From contig NZ_QJSR01000001.1 of NCBI RefSeq assembly GCF_003217095.1, forward strand, positions 1,278,009-1,342,008: 64,000 nucleotides of DNA. Reading direction: 5' to 3'. Positions within the stretch are counted from its first letter, which is position 1. Every line of letters starts with the position of its first letter. The translations under genes and the position numbers were made by a program. The notes beneath the pieces were generated by a model, which saw only the letters and a program-made list of their open reading frames with translations, did no database searches and was not told the DNA's origin. The stretch is from Rhizobium sp. PP-CC-3A-592 (GTDB lineage Bacteria; Pseudomonadota; Alphaproteobacteria; Rhizobiales; Rhizobiaceae). Shown here in pieces: positions 1-11,917 of the stretch.

Positions 1-1285
1 CGATGTGGAAGAAACGGATGAGGTTGACCGGATCGCGGCGGAAGATGTCGGGGCTTGCCAGCGCAATACGGCCGCCATCGTCGACGAATTCGAGCGAGCC
101 GGGGATCTTGCGGACACGGCGGCGGAAACGGTTGATGACGGCGGAAAAGCCCGGCAGTTCCTTGGCCTGCTGGTCTTCCAGCGCCGCGCAGAAGATGCGC
201 GTGAGGTCGCCGACATTCTTGGCGACCAGGAAGTAGTGCTTCATGAAGCGCTCGACCGAGGTCATGCCGGGATGATCCTGATAGCCGAGGCTCTCGGCAA
301 TCTCGCGCTGGATGTCGAACGACAGGCGCTCCTCGGCCTTGCCCGTCAGGAAGTGCATATGGCAGCGCACGGCCCAGAGGAAATCGTCGGACTTGCGGAA
401 CAGATGGTATTCGGAGCGCGAGAGCACGCCGAGCTTGACGAGATCGGAAGACTCGCGGACGCGGTAGTAATATTTGGCGATCCAGAACAGCGTATGCAGG
501 TCGCGCAGGCCGCCCTTGCCTTCCTTGACGTTGGGCTCGACGAGGTAGCGCGTGTCGCCGGCCTTGCGGTGGCGCTCGTTGCGCTCGGCCAGCTTGGCAG
601 CGATAAATTGCGGACCGGTATTGCGGACGATCTCGTCGTCGAAGCGGGCCTCCAGATCGTCCACCAGCCCGGCGCAGCCGCAGATCAGGCGCGCTTCGAG
701 AATGGCGGTGCGGATCGTCATGTCCTCTTCCGACAGGCGGATACACTCTTCCACCGTGCGGGTGGCATGGCCGACCTTGAAGCCCATGTCCCAGAGGAGA
801 TAGAGCATGTACTCGATCGCCGGCTCGCAGAAGGGCAGCTTTCGCGCTGGCAGCAGGAACAGGAGATCGATGTCGGAGCCGGGGGCGAGCGTGCCGCGAC
901 CATAGCCGCCGACGGCCGCCACCGCGATCTGCATGGAGGGCGGCATGCTGGCGGCGTTGAAGACGTGATTCAGCACGAAATCGTGCAGGATGGCGATCAG
1001 CCGGTCCTGCAGCCAGGAAATGCGGGCCGCACAGGCAAGCCCGCCGCCGTCCTCCTTCAGGAGTTCGTAGGCTTTTGCGCGGCCACGGGCATTGGCGTCT
1101 TTCAGCGCGGCCAGCAGGGCCTGACGCATCGGGTCGCGCTGTTCGGCATGTGCCGACGCGATGAAATCCACCTTGGCCTTGAGGGCTGCGATGTCCAGGA
1201 TGTCGCTGAAGTCGATGTCCTGTCTCCTTGGCGCCGGCCGGATGTACTCCGGGCGCGCGATAGTTGCGAGCCGCTGTTTTGGCAT
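1..1285 (-). CDS. glnD: [Protein-PII] uridylyltransferase/uridylyl-removing enzyme GlnD, partial
   Basis: Bifunctional nitrogen sensor that uridylylates and de-uridylylates PII proteins according to glutamine level, in the cytoplasm. The reading frame starts at ATG 1285 ([14 protein letters not shown]) and runs off the left edge without a stop, so about 428 N-terminal residues of a protein usually near 940 are present. The nucleotidyltransferase motif [18 protein letters not shown] lies around residues 126-143, with the two metal-binding Asp in GSDID. The helical region following it ([18 protein letters not shown]) is typical of GlnD. The HD and ACT domains would lie outside the window. It follows mutS on the same strand after about 440 bases containing a repeat, so it probably has its own promoter. 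Confidence 0.95.
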   Translation of the reverse strand, partial: MPKQRLATIARPEYIRPAPRRQDIDFSDILDIAALKAKVDFIASAHAEQRDPMRQALLAALKDANARGRAKAYELLKEDGGGLACAARISWLQDRLIAILHDFVLNHVFNAASMPPSMQIAVAAVGGYGRGTLAPGSDIDLLFLLPARKLPFCEPAIEYMLYLLWDMGFKVGHATRTVEECIRLSEEDMTIRTAILEARLICGCAGLVDDLEARFDDEIVRNTGPQFIAAKLAERNERHRKAGDTRYLVEPNVKEGKGGLRDLHTLFWIAKYYYRVRESSDLVKLGVLSRSEYHLFRKSDDFLWAVRCHMHFLTGKAEERLSFDIQREIAESLGYQDHPGMTSVERFMKHYFLVAKNVGDLTRIFCAALEDQQAKELPGFSAVINRFRRRVRKIPGSLEFVDDGGRIALASPDIFRRDPVNLIRFFHI

Positions 1286-1729
1286 CACATTCGAACCTTC
1301 CGCCCTTCCGGCGTCAACGGGCCACCGGTCGCAGCGCGATCGTCGCTTGCACCCCGACCCCCATTTCCCGCCAGGGTCTGAAGGGTATAGGGCAAAACGA
1401 TTGCCAAGACGTTTCCGACCCGGCCGATGCATCGTTTCCAACGGGCAATTGCGCCCTTTCGAGGGCGTCCTTAGGCTGCTCGCCTGACCCAGAGCTGGAT
1501 ATGGTGGAGGCGAGGCGGGAAGGTCAAGCCCCACGTCCCTTCGCCCCGCGTGCGGGGAGAAGGTGGCGGCAGCCGGATGAGGGGCTTGCTGCGCGTTCAG
1601 CGGGTGCGGTAGCCCCCACCCTAACCCTCTCCCCGCAAGCGGGGAGAGGGGGTTTGGTTGGCGGATTTGCCTGCCGCTGAAGGCTCAAGAGAGTGTACTG
1701 CGAAATGAGGATCTCGTTGAGGAGAAGCG
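1286..1729. other. glnD-mutS intergenic region
   Basis: About 440 bases without a convincing gene. The mutS-proximal half carries a RIME-like repeat (separate entry). The glnD-proximal half must hold the glnD promoter, but I see no clear -35/-10 pair or operator. The open frames crossing it are short and lack family features. Confidence 0.5.
1537..1650. repeat. RIME-like rhizobial intergenic palindromic repeat
   Basis: Two palindromes flank a short core. The left one is at 1539-1562 (arms of 11 around GT, one mismatch). The right one is a perfect 12-base inverted repeat around AA at 1625-1650 (arm CCCTCTCCCCGC). The core contains GGTGGCGGCAGCCGGATGAG. Paired GC-rich palindromes of this sequence type are characteristic of the intergenic mosaic elements (RIME) of Rhizobiaceae, which are about 110 bases long. 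It lies between the end of mutS and the start of glnD, both on the minus strand, where its RNA could fold and affect readthrough or mRNA stability. Only one copy was noticed in this window. Confidence 0.75.
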
Positions 1730-4513
1730 TCAGGAGAGCTGTTTCTTCAGGGCGTAGAGCGCATCCATCGCCTCGCGCGGCGTCATGTCGTCCGGGTTGA
1801 GGCGCTTCAGCGCATCTTCCACCGCGGACGGCTTGGCGCGGGAGACCTCCTCGCGGCGGATGGCCACCTGGAACAGGGGGAGATCGTCGATCAGCTGGCT
1901 GGCCGGGTTCTTCCGGTCGGCGTCCTCGAGTTTCGCCAGCACGTCCTTTGCGCGGGCGACGACGGCTGCGGGCAGGCCCGCAAGACGGGCGACCTGGATG
2001 CCGTAGGAGCGATCGGCCGAACCGGGGCCGACCTCGTGCAGGAAGATCACGTCGCCGTCCCATTCCTTGACGCGCATGGTGACGTTGGACAGGCGTTTGA
2101 GCTTTTCCGAGAGGACGGTCAGCTCGTGGAAGTGCGTGGCGAACAGGCCGCGGCAGCGATTGGCCTCGTGCAGGTGCTCGACGGCAGCCCAGGCGATCGA
2201 CAGGCCATCGAAGGTCGCGGTTCCCCGGCCGATCTCATCCAGAATCACGAGCGATCGGTCCGTCGCCTGGTTGAGGATGGCCGCCGTCTCGACCATCTCG
2301 ACCATGAAGGTGGACCGGCCGCGCGCGAGGTCGTCGGACGCGCCGACGCGGGAAAACAAGCGGTCGACCACGCCGATATGGGCGCTGGCGGCGGGCACGT
2401 AGGAGCCCATCTGCGCCATGATGGCGATCAGCGCGTTCTGGCGCAGAAACGTCGATTTACCGCCCATATTGGGGCCGGTCAGCAGCCACAAGGCGCCGTC
2501 GCCCTCCGGCGAGAGGGGCGAAAGATCGCAGGTATTGGCGACAAAGGCCGCGGAGGCCTGGCGGCGCAGCGCCTGCTCGACCACCGGATGCCGGCCGCCG
2601 TCGATCGCGAACATCTTCGAGGTGTCGACCGTCGGGCGACGGTAATCCTGCTCCTCGGCCAGCACGGCGAGGCCGGCGGAAACGTCGAGGACGGCGAGTG
2701 CGAGCGCTGCCGCCTTGATCCGGTCTGCCGCGGCAATGACAGCCTCGACCATGCTGTCGAAGGCGGCAAGCTCAAGGCCAAGCGCCCGGTCGGCGGCATT
2801 GGCGATCTTGGTTTCGAGATCCGCAAGCTCTGTGGTGGTGAACCGCATGGCGTTCGCCATGGTCTGGCGGTGGATGAAGCGGGCCTTGGCGCCCTCCCCC
2901 TCCGTCATCGGCCCGGCATTTCCCGCGGTCACCTCGATGAAATAGCCGAGCACGTTGTTGTATTTGATCTTCAGCGAGCGGATGCCGGTTTCCTCGGCGT
3001 AGCTCAGCTGCAGCGCGGCGATGACCCGGCGGGACTGGTCGCGCAGCGCGCGCATCTCGTCGAGCTCGGCGTGACAGCCATCCCGCAGAAAGCCGCCATC
3101 GCGCTTAAGAAGCGGGAGATCATCGGCCAGCATGCCGGCGAGCTTTTCGGAAAGCTCGGAAGGCAACGCGGTGAGCGCGGTGCGTGCAGCCTCCAGCTCC
3201 GGCGGCAGATCGGGCTGATCGATCAGCCGGGCGATGTCGGCACCGGTGCGGATGCCGATGAGCACCGCGCCGAGATCGCGCGGGCCGCCGCGGCCGAGGG
3301 AGAGGCGCGACAGCGCGCGCGGCATGTCCGGCACGTGCTTCAGCGCTGCGCGCAGATCGGCACACAGAGCGGGCTGTGCGAGGACGGTGGCGATGGAATC
3401 GAGACGGGTGCGAATGCGTTCCGGATCGGTCAGCGGCGACATCAGCCGCTCGGCAAGAAGCCGCCCGCCGCCGCCGGTCACCGTCCGGTCGAGCGCCCGC
3501 AGCAGGGACCCATCCCGACTACCGGAGAGGGTCTTGACCAGTTCGAGGTTCGCCCGTGTGGCGGGATCGATGAAGAGCGTCGAGGCGGCACTTTCACGCT
3601 CGGGAATGTCGAGTGGCGGACGCTCGGCAAGCTGGGTCTTTTCCACATAGCCGACGGCCGCCGAAGCGGCGGCGAGCTCGGCGCGCGAGAACTGGCCGAA
3701 GCCATCGAGCGTCTTCACGCCGTAATAGCGGGCCAGGCGGTTTTCGGCGGTGGCGCTGTCGAACAGAATGGCCGGCTGCGGCACGGCGACGCGACCGATG
3801 ACGTCGAGCACGGGCCGCATGTCGGGATCGTGGAACAGCGTGTCGGCGAGAATGAGTTCGCGCGGTTCGATGCGCAGGATATCGGCGAGAAGCCGCGTTT
3901 CCGTCGTTTCCGACAGCCGGAAGATGCCTGTGGAAATGTCGATCCAGGCAAGCGCGAAGGCGGGCTCGGCGCTGCCGCGCAGGCGGGCCATCGCCATGAG
4001 GTAGTTGCTCTCGGAGGCGACGAGCAGCTTTTCTTCCGTGATCGTGCCGGGCGTGACGAGACGCACGACGTCGCGCTTGACGACGGACTTGGAGCCGCGC
4101 TTGCGGGCTTCCGCCGGATCCTCGGTCTGTTCGCACACGGCGACGCGGAAGCCGAGGCCGATGAGCTTCTGCAGGTAATCGTCGGCGGCGTGGATGGGCA
4201 CGCCGCACATGGGAATGTCCTGACCGAGATGCTGCCCGCGTTTCGTCAGAACGATCCCGAGCGCGCGCGAGGCTTCCAGAGCATCATCGAAGAACAGCTC
4301 ATAGAAATCGCCCATCCGGTAGAACAGGAGAGATCCGGGATTGTTGGCCTTGATCTCGATATACTGTTCCATCATCGGCGTTGCCTGCACGCGCACCTCC
4401 GTCGGCGTGGAGGATGGCGCCGTCGTTGCTTCGGCCGGTGATGAAAAATGTGTCGTCAAGATATACCAGTTTTTGCTAAAAAAGCCGCGAGCCGGCCAGA
4501 AAGACAGTGTCAC
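1730..4513 (-). CDS. mutS: DNA mismatch repair protein MutS
   Basis: Recognises mispaired and looped-out bases and starts mismatch repair with MutL. The mismatch-reading FxE motif is in GDFYELF near residue 70. The ATPase Walker A is GPNMGGKST near residue 680, followed by the MutS signature [18 protein letters not shown] and the dimer contact motif ATHFHEL. The listed start is GTG 4513 (927 residues), which has no good ribosome site and overlaps a possible tme promoter. TTG 4459 is an alternative. The family-conserved part begins at [14 protein letters not shown], about residue 44, and rhizobial homologues carry a short extension before it. It diverges from tme and is followed by glnD. Confidence 0.96.
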   Translation of the reverse strand: MTLSFWPARGFFSKNWYILTTHFSSPAEATTAPSSTPTEVRVQATPMMEQYIEIKANNPGSLLFYRMGDFYELFFDDALEASRALGIVLTKRGQHLGQDIPMCGVPIHAADDYLQKLIGLGFRVAVCEQTEDPAEARKRGSKSVVKRDVVRLVTPGTITEEKLLVASESNYLMAMARLRGSAEPAFALAWIDISTGIFRLSETTETRLLADILRIEPRELILADTLFHDPDMRPVLDVIGRVAVPQPAILFDSATAENRLARYYGVKTLDGFGQFSRAELAAASAAVGYVEKTQLAERPPLDIPERESAASTLFIDPATRANLELVKTLSGSRDGSLLRALDRTVTGGGGRLLAERLMSPLTDPERIRTRLDSIATVLAQPALCADLRAALKHVPDMPRALSRLSLGRGGPRDLGAVLIGIRTGADIARLIDQPDLPPELEAARTALTALPSELSEKLAGMLADDLPLLKRDGGFLRDGCHAELDEMRALRDQSRRVIAALQLSYAEETGIRSLKIKYNNVLGYFIEVTAGNAGPMTEGEGAKARFIHRQTMANAMRFTTTELADLETKIANAADRALGLELAAFDSMVEAVIAAADRIKAAALALAVLDVSAGLAVLAEEQDYRRPTVDTSKMFAIDGGRHPVVEQALRRQASAAFVANTCDLSPLSPEGDGALWLLTGPNMGGKSTFLRQNALIAIMAQMGSYVPAASAHIGVVDRLFSRVGASDDLARGRSTFMVEMVETAAILNQATDRSLVILDEIGRGTATFDGLSIAWAAVEHLHEANRCRGLFATHFHELTVLSEKLKRLSNVTMRVKEWDGDVIFLHEVGPGSADRSYGIQVARLAGLPAAVVARAKDVLAKLEDADRKNPASQLIDDLPLFQVAIRREEVSRAKPSAVEDALKRLNPDDMTPREAMDALYALKKQLS

Positions 4514-4535
4514 CCTAGCGAACGGCGTCTATAGA
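4507..4535 (+). promoter_or_regulatory. Possible sigma-70 promoter for tme
   Basis: GTGTCA (4507-4512, 4 of 6 matches to TTGACA), a 17-base spacer and TATAGA (4530-4535). This would start transcription about 60 bases before the tme ATG. It overlaps the annotated GTG of mutS, which weakly argues that mutS starts further in. Pattern match only. Confidence 0.3.
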
Positions 4536-4603
4536 AGACAACAAGAAAGCGCGGCCGGGGGTGGCCGCCCACAGAAGCTTGAGGGATCCGAGGGAGCATC
4601 ATC

Positions 4604-6886
<2,283 letters not shown>

Positions 6887-6920
6887 AGGGCGATCGGGTT
6901 CGCCCGATATCCGCGAAAAC

Positions 6921-6945
6921 CGCCCTTCCCGATATGGGGAGGGCG
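6921..6945. terminator. Hairpin after tme
   Basis: CGCCCTTCCC (6921-6930) pairs with GGGGAGGGCG (6936-6945) with one T-G wobble, 35 bases after the tme stop and between convergent genes. No strong T-run follows (only TTTT ten bases on), so termination is plausible but not certain. Confidence 0.45.
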
Positions 6946-7058
6946 TGAGTGTTTTATGCTTCGGGCCTCGTGTGGAGGTTCATCGTCCCCCGGCATGCCG
7001 CGGCTCACATGAGCAACCCGTCAAGTTCGCGACCGTCTCGGAGCGACCTTTTCGCCGT

Positions 7059-7967
7059 TTAGAGAGCGAAGCGGGTGGCGTCGGCGCCGTAGTAGTTGAG
7101 GTAGCGGCCGGCGATGTTGGTGATCGGCAGGACGACGAGAACGTCCGTGGTGCGGAAGGCCTCGTCCACAACGGCGCCGTCGCCGACCATGGCGCCGATG
7201 CGCAGATATCCCTTGATCAAAGGCGGCATGGCCGAGAGGGCGGCGCGGGCCTGGATCGCCTCGACCGGCATCAGGTCCATGACGCGGTAGAGTTCCGGCC
7301 GCGCCTTCACCTGCCACTCGCCGCTGGCCGGCACCGTGTGGTGCAGGAAGGACAGGGCCAGCGCGTGATGTTCGGGGACGGTACCGGGAAACGAGGCGCA
7401 GCCGAACATGGCGTCGATGCCGTGCTTCAGCGCATAGGCCCAGTTGCCCTGCCAGAGAAGCTCCACCGTGCGCTTGGTACGATAGGAGGGCAGCACGCAG
7501 GAGCGGCCGAGCTCCATGAAGCGCTTGCCGGGGTGACGGGCGATCAGCGGGTCTACGAGAAATTCGGAGGCGGAGTAGAAGCCATCGGCAGCCGCCGCCA
7601 CGTCCTGGCGCAGCAGCCGGTAGGTTCCCACGATCTGCGCCTCGGACTGGCCCGGCAGCGATGTGTCGAGCACCAGAAGATGGTCGCAGACGGCATCCCA
7701 GCCGTCGATATCGCGGCCGATCAAGGCGGCACCGGCCGGCACGCGGGCGCCCATCTCCTCGACGAACACCTTGTAGCGCAACGCCTGTGCGGCATCGATT
7801 TCGGAGGCCGTGCGGGCGATCCGGGTTTCGAGCGGCCCGATGCGGCCGAGCACGTCGCTGGCCGGCGCCGTTTCGCGCGGCGGACGCGAACGGACGATGG
7901 TCGGGCTCGGTACGGGCACGGACATGGTGCGGAGAGCCGAAACGGATTCCAGAATTTCGATCGTCAT
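7059..7967 (-). CDS. olsB: L-ornithine N(alpha)-acyltransferase OlsB (ornithine lipid synthesis, step 1)
   Basis: Transfers a 3-hydroxyacyl group from acyl carrier protein to the alpha-amino group of ornithine, giving lyso-ornithine lipid. OlsA then adds a second chain to make the phosphorus-free membrane lipid. The 302-residue protein has a Pro/Arg-rich N-terminal 45 residues, then the GNAT-like hemolysin/OlsB fold: LRYKVFVEEMG, FYSASEFLVDP, FMELGRSCVLPSYR and GCASFPG, all hallmarks of the family. The location two genes from mutS matches S. meliloti olsB. olsA is not in this window. About 180 bases separate it from the upstream kinase gene, so it probably has its own promoter. Confidence 0.93.
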   Translation of the reverse strand: MTIEILESVSALRTMSVPVPSPTIVRSRPPRETAPASDVLGRIGPLETRIARTASEIDAAQALRYKVFVEEMGARVPAGAALIGRDIDGWDAVCDHLLVLDTSLPGQSEAQIVGTYRLLRQDVAAAADGFYSASEFLVDPLIARHPGKRFMELGRSCVLPSYRTKRTVELLWQGNWAYALKHGIDAMFGCASFPGTVPEHHALALSFLHHTVPASGEWQVKARPELYRVMDLMPVEAIQARAALSAMPPLIKGYLRIGAMVGDGAVVDEAFRTTDVLVVLPITNIAGRYLNYYGADATRFAL

Positions 7968-8147
7968 CGCAGATTACCCCTAATCGCGAGCATGCGCCTG
8001 CACGTTGACCGCGAACGCCTGGGAAAGACGACGGGCATTTTCCCGACATTTTCCGAATCGCGCTCGGGCCGCTGTGGCAGTCCGCTTCCTGCAGGCCTTT
8101 AAGCATGTCACTGCAACAAGACCGTGACAAGGCTTATGGACAGGTCC

Positions 8148-10442
8148 TTAGCCGGCGATCAATCGAGCAACCAGTTCGATCAGGGATTTGGGATCTGCGG
8201 GCTTTGCAAGGACGGCGTCCGCACCCGCCTCCAGCAGATCGCGGTGCGTTTCGGGGCGGCGATCCGACGTCTGCACGATGACGGGGAACCGCGATGCGCC
8301 GTCCGTCAACCGTTCCGAGAGACGCAGGCGGCGCAGCATCGTCAGGCCGTCGCCATGGGGCATATTGAGGTCGGTGATCAGGATCTTCGGCGCCTGCCCC
8401 TCGCCTGCGGCATTCGACAATCCCTGATCGAGGATATCGCCCATGGCGGCGAAATCGACGACGTGCCGCACGGCGTAGCCTGCGCGCTCCAGCGTGCTGC
8501 GCAGGATCGCGGTATTGACCGGATCGTCCTCGCCGAGCAGCACCGTTTGCACGGCAAGAGGTACGGGCGCGGGTGTGGCGTCCACCACATCCCGCAGGAC
8601 CGGACGATTGTCGTTGATCGCGTCGCGAACCTCAATGCCCTTCAGCTGCCCCTTGAGCACCGCCACCAGCGAGCGCTCCCGCAGGGGGCGGATCAGCCAG
8701 GCGTGGAAGCCATCGGTCTGGTGCAGCGGCTGCTGGATGCGTTCTTCCGGATTGACCAGATAGGTTCGCCGCAGGGGCATGGTTTCGAGGTCCGGCCTGT
8801 CGTCGCAGATCCGCCGGAAGAGGGCAGCACAGCGGTGATCGACGATGATGTCGGTGAGATGCTCCTCGCTACCCGCATCCATTGCGATCTTCAGAAAATG
8901 ACCGGCCTGCTCGATGGTCGAGACGATGCGGCAGCGGCCGCCGAGCGTCTCGATCGTCGCGGCCAGCGCTTCGGAGGCCGGGCCCTTCGGCGCGACGAGA
9001 AGGACGCGGGAGGTGGCAAGCGTTCGCGTGCGGGCAGTGGCAAGCGGTGTGACGGATGCCTTCAGGGGAAAGCGGATCTCGAAGAGGCTGCCGATGCCGA
9101 GACGGCTGGAGACGGTGATATCGCCCCCGAAGGCCCTGACGATACGACGCGATATGGCAAGGCCGAGACCCGTTCCGCCGGCTTTCGAGGCGGTATCGCC
9201 GACCTGCTCGAAAGCGTCGAAGATGCGGGACTGGTCGTCAAGGGTCATGCCCGGTCCCGTGTCGGTCACGCGCAGCACGAGTGCGCCCTGCTGTTCGGCA
9301 CAGCTGACGAGAACGCCGCCGGTCGTCGTGAACTTGACGGCGTTGCCCACCACGTTGAACAGGACCTGCTTCAGCCGGGGACAGTCGATCTGCAGCGTGT
9401 CCGGCACATCGGCGGCGATCGTCGAGGCGATCTCGATGCCCTTTGCATGAGCGCGATGCGATAGCATTTCCACGACGCTCTCGATCAGCGGACGCAGGCT
9501 CTGGCGCGTCGGCCGCAGGGCAAACCGCCCGGCTTCCATCGAGGCGCAATCGAGGAGGTCGTCGACGAGCTGCACGAGGTCGTGGCCGGACTGGCGCATG
9601 CCGGCGAGATAGTTCGCCTGCTGAGCGCTCAGCCGGGTCTGGTCGAGGAGGTCGCTCATGCCGAGAATGCCGGACAGCGGCGTGCGGATCTCGTGGCTGA
9701 CGGTTGCCAGCAGGTGGGATTTCGCCTGGCTTTCGGCCTCGACCCTCCGGAGCGCCGCTTCACTGCTGCGCGCCGCGCTGACATTGTCGGTGATATCCCG
9801 CCCGACGCTGACGATACGCAGCGTGCCCGTGTCCGCCTCGCGTATCAGCACGTCATGCCAGTCGAAAGAGCGCAGGCCATCTGCGGTCGTGACCTCGACC
9901 GTGTAGCGACCGGAGGTGCCGGCGGGCCGGAGTTCGAGCCCCAGCGCCTCGCAACGCTGGCCCTCGGGCGCGGGCGCGCCGGCCAAGGCCCGGAAGGTCT
10001 CGTTTGCCTCGAGAATAACGCCCTTGGCGTCTCGCAGGATCGCCATATCGCCGAGAGCATCATGGATTGCGAACCGCGACATGCTGGCTTCGCGGGCTTC
10101 CCAGGCCCGGTCGCCGGACCGTTCGGATGTTGCGCCCGAGCCGCGTAGGCTGCGGCGCCAGTCGCCGAAGAGAAGGGCCGTGCCAGCGATGCCCGCGATG
10201 GCAAGCCCGATGGGGAGAAGGAGAAGATTTTCTTCCAGACCGACAGCGACGATGGCAGCGGAAGCAAGCAGGCCGGCGCCGGCAATGGCCGGGCGAAAGG
10301 CGGAGACGCGGGTGGTGCCGGCGTTCGTTTCAGCGGCATCATGCTCCGGAAAAGGCGTGCGTGGCGGGAGAACATCCGGCGCTGCGGTGTGCTGCGACAG
10401 TTTCCGGATAATCTCGCGCTGCAGTTTCGACGGCTCGCTCAT
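8148..10442 (-). CDS. Hybrid sensor histidine kinase with C-terminal receiver
   Basis: Membrane sensor kinase of 764 residues. Two hydrophobic segments span about residues 50-92 with almost no periplasmic loop. Next come a PAS-like domain (about 115-235), a HisKA domain with the phosphorylated His near residue 249 (ATVSHEIRTPLSG), and a HATPase domain (FNVVGNAVKFTT near 366, DTGPGMT, GGTGLGLAIS). A receiver-like region follows (about 480-600) that lacks the usual acidic pair. The protein ends with a canonical receiver (LLGEDDPVN, ITDLNMPHGDG, phospho-acceptor Asp near 690). No partner regulator or Hpt gene is adjacent. The stimulus is unknown. The short loop between the membrane segments suggests cytoplasmic or membrane-embedded sensing. 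Confidence 0.9.
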   Translation of the reverse strand: MSEPSKLQREIIRKLSQHTAAPDVLPPRTPFPEHDAAETNAGTTRVSAFRPAIAGAGLLASAAIVAVGLEENLLLLPIGLAIAGIAGTALLFGDWRRSLRGSGATSERSGDRAWEAREASMSRFAIHDALGDMAILRDAKGVILEANETFRALAGAPAPEGQRCEALGLELRPAGTSGRYTVEVTTADGLRSFDWHDVLIREADTGTLRIVSVGRDITDNVSAARSSEAALRRVEAESQAKSHLLATVSHEIRTPLSGILGMSDLLDQTRLSAQQANYLAGMRQSGHDLVQLVDDLLDCASMEAGRFALRPTRQSLRPLIESVVEMLSHRAHAKGIEIASTIAADVPDTLQIDCPRLKQVLFNVVGNAVKFTTTGGVLVSCAEQQGALVLRVTDTGPGMTLDDQSRIFDAFEQVGDTASKAGGTGLGLAISRRIVRAFGGDITVSSRLGIGSLFEIRFPLKASVTPLATARTRTLATSRVLLVAPKGPASEALAATIETLGGRCRIVSTIEQAGHFLKIAMDAGSEEHLTDIIVDHRCAALFRRICDDRPDLETMPLRRTYLVNPEERIQQPLHQTDGFHAWLIRPLRERSLVAVLKGQLKGIEVRDAINDNRPVLRDVVDATPAPVPLAVQTVLLGEDDPVNTAILRSTLERAGYAVRHVVDFAAMGDILDQGLSNAAGEGQAPKILITDLNMPHGDGLTMLRRLRLSERLTDGASRFPVIVQTSDRRPETHRDLLEAGADAVLAKPADPKSLIELVARLIAG

Positions 10443-10496
10443 GCGCGTTGTGTATCACGCAGCCGTTGGAAATGATTTCAGCCGATCGCTCGCATT

Positions 10497-11024
10497 CTAA
10501 CGATCGCGTTTTTTTGCCTGCAGGATTTCGTCCAGCACGATGGCGCCGGCCCCGACCGTGATGAAGGCATCGGCCAGGTTGAAGACGGCGAAGGACCATG
10601 TCTCGGTGTAGAACAGGATATAGTCGATCACATACCCATAGAGAAACCGGTCGACCAGATTTCCGAGCGCGCCGGCGATGATCATCGCGTAGCCGAGATG
10701 GGCGAAGAACCGATCCTTCGGTGTCTTGCGCCAGAGCCAGAGCACGAAGCAGACCACCACAAGGCGCATGCCGACGATGAACCAGCCCTCCATGCCCGAC
10801 AGCATGGAGAAGGCGACGCCGTAATTATAGACCCGATAGAGCGCCAGCATGGGGATAACGTGAACAGCCTCCTCCATCGGCAGGTAAGCCTCGACCGCCT
10901 GCTTGATCGCCTGATCGAGCAGGAGAGCGATAATGATGAAGATCGCGATCGGCCAGGGTCGTGAAAACAGGGTCGGGCGACGGTCAGGCGCGGCCGGCGA
11001 GAGAGGCATCTGGCTTTCGGTCAT
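10497..11024 (-). CDS. lspA: Lipoprotein signal peptidase (signal peptidase II)
   Basis: Inner-membrane aspartic protease that cleaves the signal peptide of prolipoproteins after lipid attachment. It is 175 residues long, with four predicted membrane helices starting at [19 protein letters not shown]. The two catalytic Asp lie in [15 protein letters not shown] and [11 protein letters not shown]. The start codon overlaps the stop of the upstream methyltransferase gene (ATGA, 11021-11024), indicating translational coupling. Confidence 0.96.
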   Translation of the reverse strand: MTESQMPLSPAAPDRRPTLFSRPWPIAIFIIIALLLDQAIKQAVEAYLPMEEAVHVIPMLALYRVYNYGVAFSMLSGMEGWFIVGMRLVVVCFVLWLWRKTPKDRFFAHLGYAMIIAGALGNLVDRFLYGYVIDYILFYTETWSFAVFNLADAFITVGAGAIVLDEILQAKKRDR

Positions 11025-11917
11025 CCGCGGTCGTCCAGTGTCAGCAGGTGTCGGCGGGCCTCGAAAAGCATGACGCCGGTGGCGATGGCGAGGTTGAGCG
11101 AATCCGCGCGTCCTGCCTGCGGAATGCGGGCAAGCTTGTCGGCCTTCGCTGCAAGTTCGTCCGGCAGACCGGCCTGCTCGTTGCCCATGAGGACGACGAC
11201 CGGGCGGGGGCGGTAATCGATCGTGCGATAATCGACGGCACCGGCGAGATGCGTTCCCACGACCATGACGCCCGCCTGCTTCTGCCAGCCAAGGAACTCG
11301 GCCACGCTGGCGCGGAACACCGGCACGGCAAAGACCGAGCCCATGGTCGCGCGCACGGTTTCGAGCGAGAAGGGATCCGTCGTTTCGCCGATCAGGATAA
11401 CGCCGGAGACGCCGGCCGCATCCGCCGTGCGGATGATGGTGCCGAGATTGCCGGGATCGCGCACCCTGTCGAGCGCCACATAGGTCTCGTTCGCGCGCGG
11501 CTTGATATCCTTCAAGGTTCCATAGCGCTGCTCGAACACGCCGACGACCATCTGCGGATTGTCGCGGCGGGTGACGGTGGCGATGACCTTTTCGCTGACC
11601 TCCAGCACGAGGCCACCGCGGGCCACGGTGCGCGCGGCGATGTCGTCAACCGGCTTCTTGCCCTTGGCGGCCTTGGCATAGACCAGCGTGCGGATGGTCC
11701 AGCCGAGTTCGACCGCATCGATGACGAGCTTCAGGCCCTCGGCGATGAAGGTGCCGCTCTCGTCGCGCGCCTTCTTCTGCGTCAGCGCGCGGATGTCCTT
11801 GATGATCGGATTGGCGAGGCTCGTCACCTCCTTCACCTGTCCAACCCGGCCCTCGCCGCGTCCCACCTGTCCGCGCGGATTGCCGTCGCTGTGATCGCTC
11901 GTCATTTCGGCACCCAT
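11021..11917 (-). CDS. SpoU/TrmH-family RNA 2'-O-methyltransferase
   Basis: Predicted SAM-dependent 2'-O-ribose methyltransferase acting on rRNA or tRNA. The substrate-binding N-terminal part covers about residues 30-120. The SPOUT catalytic part has all three motifs: [32 protein letters not shown] and [20 protein letters not shown]. It is 298 residues long, in a minus-strand run with the neighbouring methyltransferase gene (16-base overlap at 11902-11917) and lspA (4-base overlap). The exact RNA target cannot be read from the sequence. Confidence 0.9.
   Translation of the reverse strand: MGAEMTSDHSDGNPRGQVGRGEGRVGQVKEVTSLANPIIKDIRALTQKKARDESGTFIAEGLKLVIDAVELGWTIRTLVYAKAAKGKKPVDDIAARTVARGGLVLEVSEKVIATVTRRDNPQMVVGVFEQRYGTLKDIKPRANETYVALDRVRDPGNLGTIIRTADAAGVSGVILIGETTDPFSLETVRATMGSVFAVPVFRASVAEFLGWQKQAGVMVVGTHLAGAVDYRTIDYRPRPVVVLMGNEQAGLPDELAAKADKLARIPQAGRADSLNLAIATGVMLFEARRHLLTLDDRG

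Noticed and set aside
5-1381. 458-codon plus-strand frame opposite glnD
   Set aside because: The minus strand encodes GlnD with its intact nucleotidyltransferase motif; the plus frame is a shadow.
2036-4441. 801-codon open frame on the plus strand opposite mutS
   Set aside because: It is an antisense shadow of a clear mutS in GC-rich DNA. Its translation is low-complexity, rich in Gly, Arg, His and Ala, with no family motif.
6921-7058. Small gene between tme and olsB
   Set aside because: Only a hairpin and short unsupported frames; nothing with a ribosome site or conserved motif.
8100-8135. PhoB box upstream of olsB
   Set aside because: Only one half-site resembles CTGTCAT; the second direct repeat at 11 bases is poor. 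Kept only as an inverted-repeat observation.
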